Source: an uncultured Leucobacter sp. (GTDB lineage Bacteria; Actinomycetota; Actinomycetes; Actinomycetales; Microbacteriaceae). From it: a DNA stretch of 8,210 nt. The notes under the pieces are model-generated. The model had not been told where the DNA came from, did no database searches, and saw only the letters and a program-made list of their open reading frames with translations. The stretch is taken from contig CAMFIY010000116.1 in NCBI GenBank assembly GCA_945952575.1, positions 1 to 8,210 of the forward strand, read 5' to 3'. How positions within the stretch are numbered: the first letter of the stretch is position 1; each line of letters begins with the position of its first letter. The position numbers and the translations under genes are program-made. Below are positions 7,527-8,210 of this stretch, piece after piece.

Positions 7527-8210
7527 ATGCTGGATCGCGAGTCGTTGGAAAGCGCGATGCTGCGCGCCCTCGCGCTCGCGCGGCGCGGCCCGGCGGACGA
7601 CGCGAATCCGCAGGTCGGCTGCGTCATCCTCGACCCGTCGGGGCGGATCGTCACCGAGGGCTGGCATCGCGGTGCGGGCACCCCTCACGCGGAAGTCGAC
7701 GCGCTCGGCCGACTGCCTGAAGACTGGCGCGAACGCGCAAGTCAGCTCACCGCCGTCGTCACGCTCGAACCGTGCAACCACACGGGCCGCACCGGACCGT
7801 GCGCCCGTCGGCTGGTCGAGACCGGCATCGGCGCGGTCGCCTACGCGCTCGACGATCCCGGGGCCGAGGCGGGCGGCGGCGGCGAGACCCTGCGCGCAGC
7901 GGGCGTGCAGGTGATGCGGGGCGTGCTCGAGGCCAAGGCCCGCGCGCTGCTCGCGCCGTGGCTGGATAGGCAGCGCTCCGCCGCGCCGGGCGCCCCGCCG
8001 CGCCGCCCGCACGTCATCGTCAAGTGGGCGCAGACCCTCGACGGCCGCGCCGCGGCAGCCGACGGCAGCAGCCGGTGGATCACCGGCCCCGATGCGCGTG
8101 CCGACGTGCACCGCCGCCGGGCCGCGGCCGATGCGATCCTCGTCGGGACCGGCACCCTGCTGGCCGACGATCCGACGCTCACCGCCCGCGATCACGACGG
8201 CGGCCTGCTC
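7527..8210 (+). CDS. ribD: RibD, bifunctional pyrimidine deaminase/reductase of riboflavin synthesis (3' end outside window)
   Basis: The first 228 residues of RibD are open to the last base of the window. RibD carries out the deamination and side-chain reduction of the pyrimidine intermediate in riboflavin biosynthesis in the cytoplasm. The N-terminal zinc deaminase domain has the catalytic HAE (His54, Glu56) and the zinc cysteines Cys83 and Cys92 in PCNHTGRTGPC (82-92). The reductase domain begins near 161 with HVIVKWAQTLDGR and continues with SSRWITG (181-187) and ILVGTGTLLADDPTLTAR (204-221). The reductase C-terminal half is cut by the window. The ATG at 7527 is chosen because GAGGG (7518-7522) precedes it by four bases and the protein begins normally for the family, with AMLRALALARRG leading into NPQVGCVI. 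The FMN riboswitch directly upstream supports the call independently. Other riboflavin genes probably follow, but they cannot be seen. Confidence 0.95.
   Translation, partial: MLDRESLESAMLRALALARRGPADDANPQVGCVILDPSGRIVTEGWHRGAGTPHAEVDALGRLPEDWRERASQLTAVVTLEPCNHTGRTGPCARRLVETGIGAVAYALDDPGAEAGGGGETLRAAGVQVMRGVLEAKARALLAPWLDRQRSAAPGAPPRRPHVIVKWAQTLDGRAAAADGSSRWITGPDARADVHRRRAAADAILVGTGTLLADDPTLTARDHDGGLL

Noticed and set aside
7368..8195. Minus-strand open frame across the riboswitch and ribD.
   Set aside because: It runs antisense through a conserved RNA element and the RibD zinc motifs, and has no recognisable domain.

Overview
The window comes from a GC-rich actinobacterial chromosome. The clpB family, the HAIR (HspR-type) operator, the FMN riboswitch ahead of ribD and the codon use suggest Microbacteriaceae, but that family assignment is inference. 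Bases 1-45 are not genomic. They are an Illumina Nextera (Tn5 tagmentation) i5-side adapter with its index, left on the contig end. Genomic sequence therefore begins at about base 46.

Layout: (1) 46-1695, minus strand, the 5' 550 codons of clpB, a disaggregase cut off in its second ATPase domain by the contig end. (2) 1696-1859, the clpB control region, with a perfect HAIR operator (1765-1771 / 1779-1785, arms extending to 10 bp). (3) 1860-2723, minus strand, a predicted lipoprotein made of ankyrin repeats. (4) 2724-2900, a divergent intergenic region with a candidate promoter and a CelR/LacI-like box. (5) 2901-4289, plus strand, a GH1 beta-glucosidase broken by one in-frame TAG at 3663-3665, between its two catalytic glutamates. 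(6) 4286-5530, plus strand, an MFS transporter whose GTG start overlaps the glucosidase stop. (7) 5589-7169, minus strand, a complete 4-coumarate-CoA-ligase-like acyl-CoA ligase, convergent with the transporter. (8) 7170-7526, a divergent control region whose right part is an FMN riboswitch. (9) 7527-8210, plus strand, the 5' 228 codons of ribD, running off the window.

How the parts work together: the glucosidase and transporter look like a two-gene beta-glucoside or cello-oligosaccharide uptake and hydrolysis operon, probably disabled or misread at the TAG. clpB is a heat-shock gene under HspR-type repression. ribD begins a riboflavin pathway segment controlled by FMN. After the riboswitch there is a pair of mutually exclusive hairpins, one of which hides the ribD Shine-Dalgarno, suggesting control of translation initiation.

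I found no mobile element, CRISPR array, tRNA or rRNA, and no convincing new multi-gene system. The most notable points are the adapter artefact that adds a false tail to ClpB, the split glucosidase, the N-domain-less ClpB with its perfect HAIR site, and the riboswitch expression platform.
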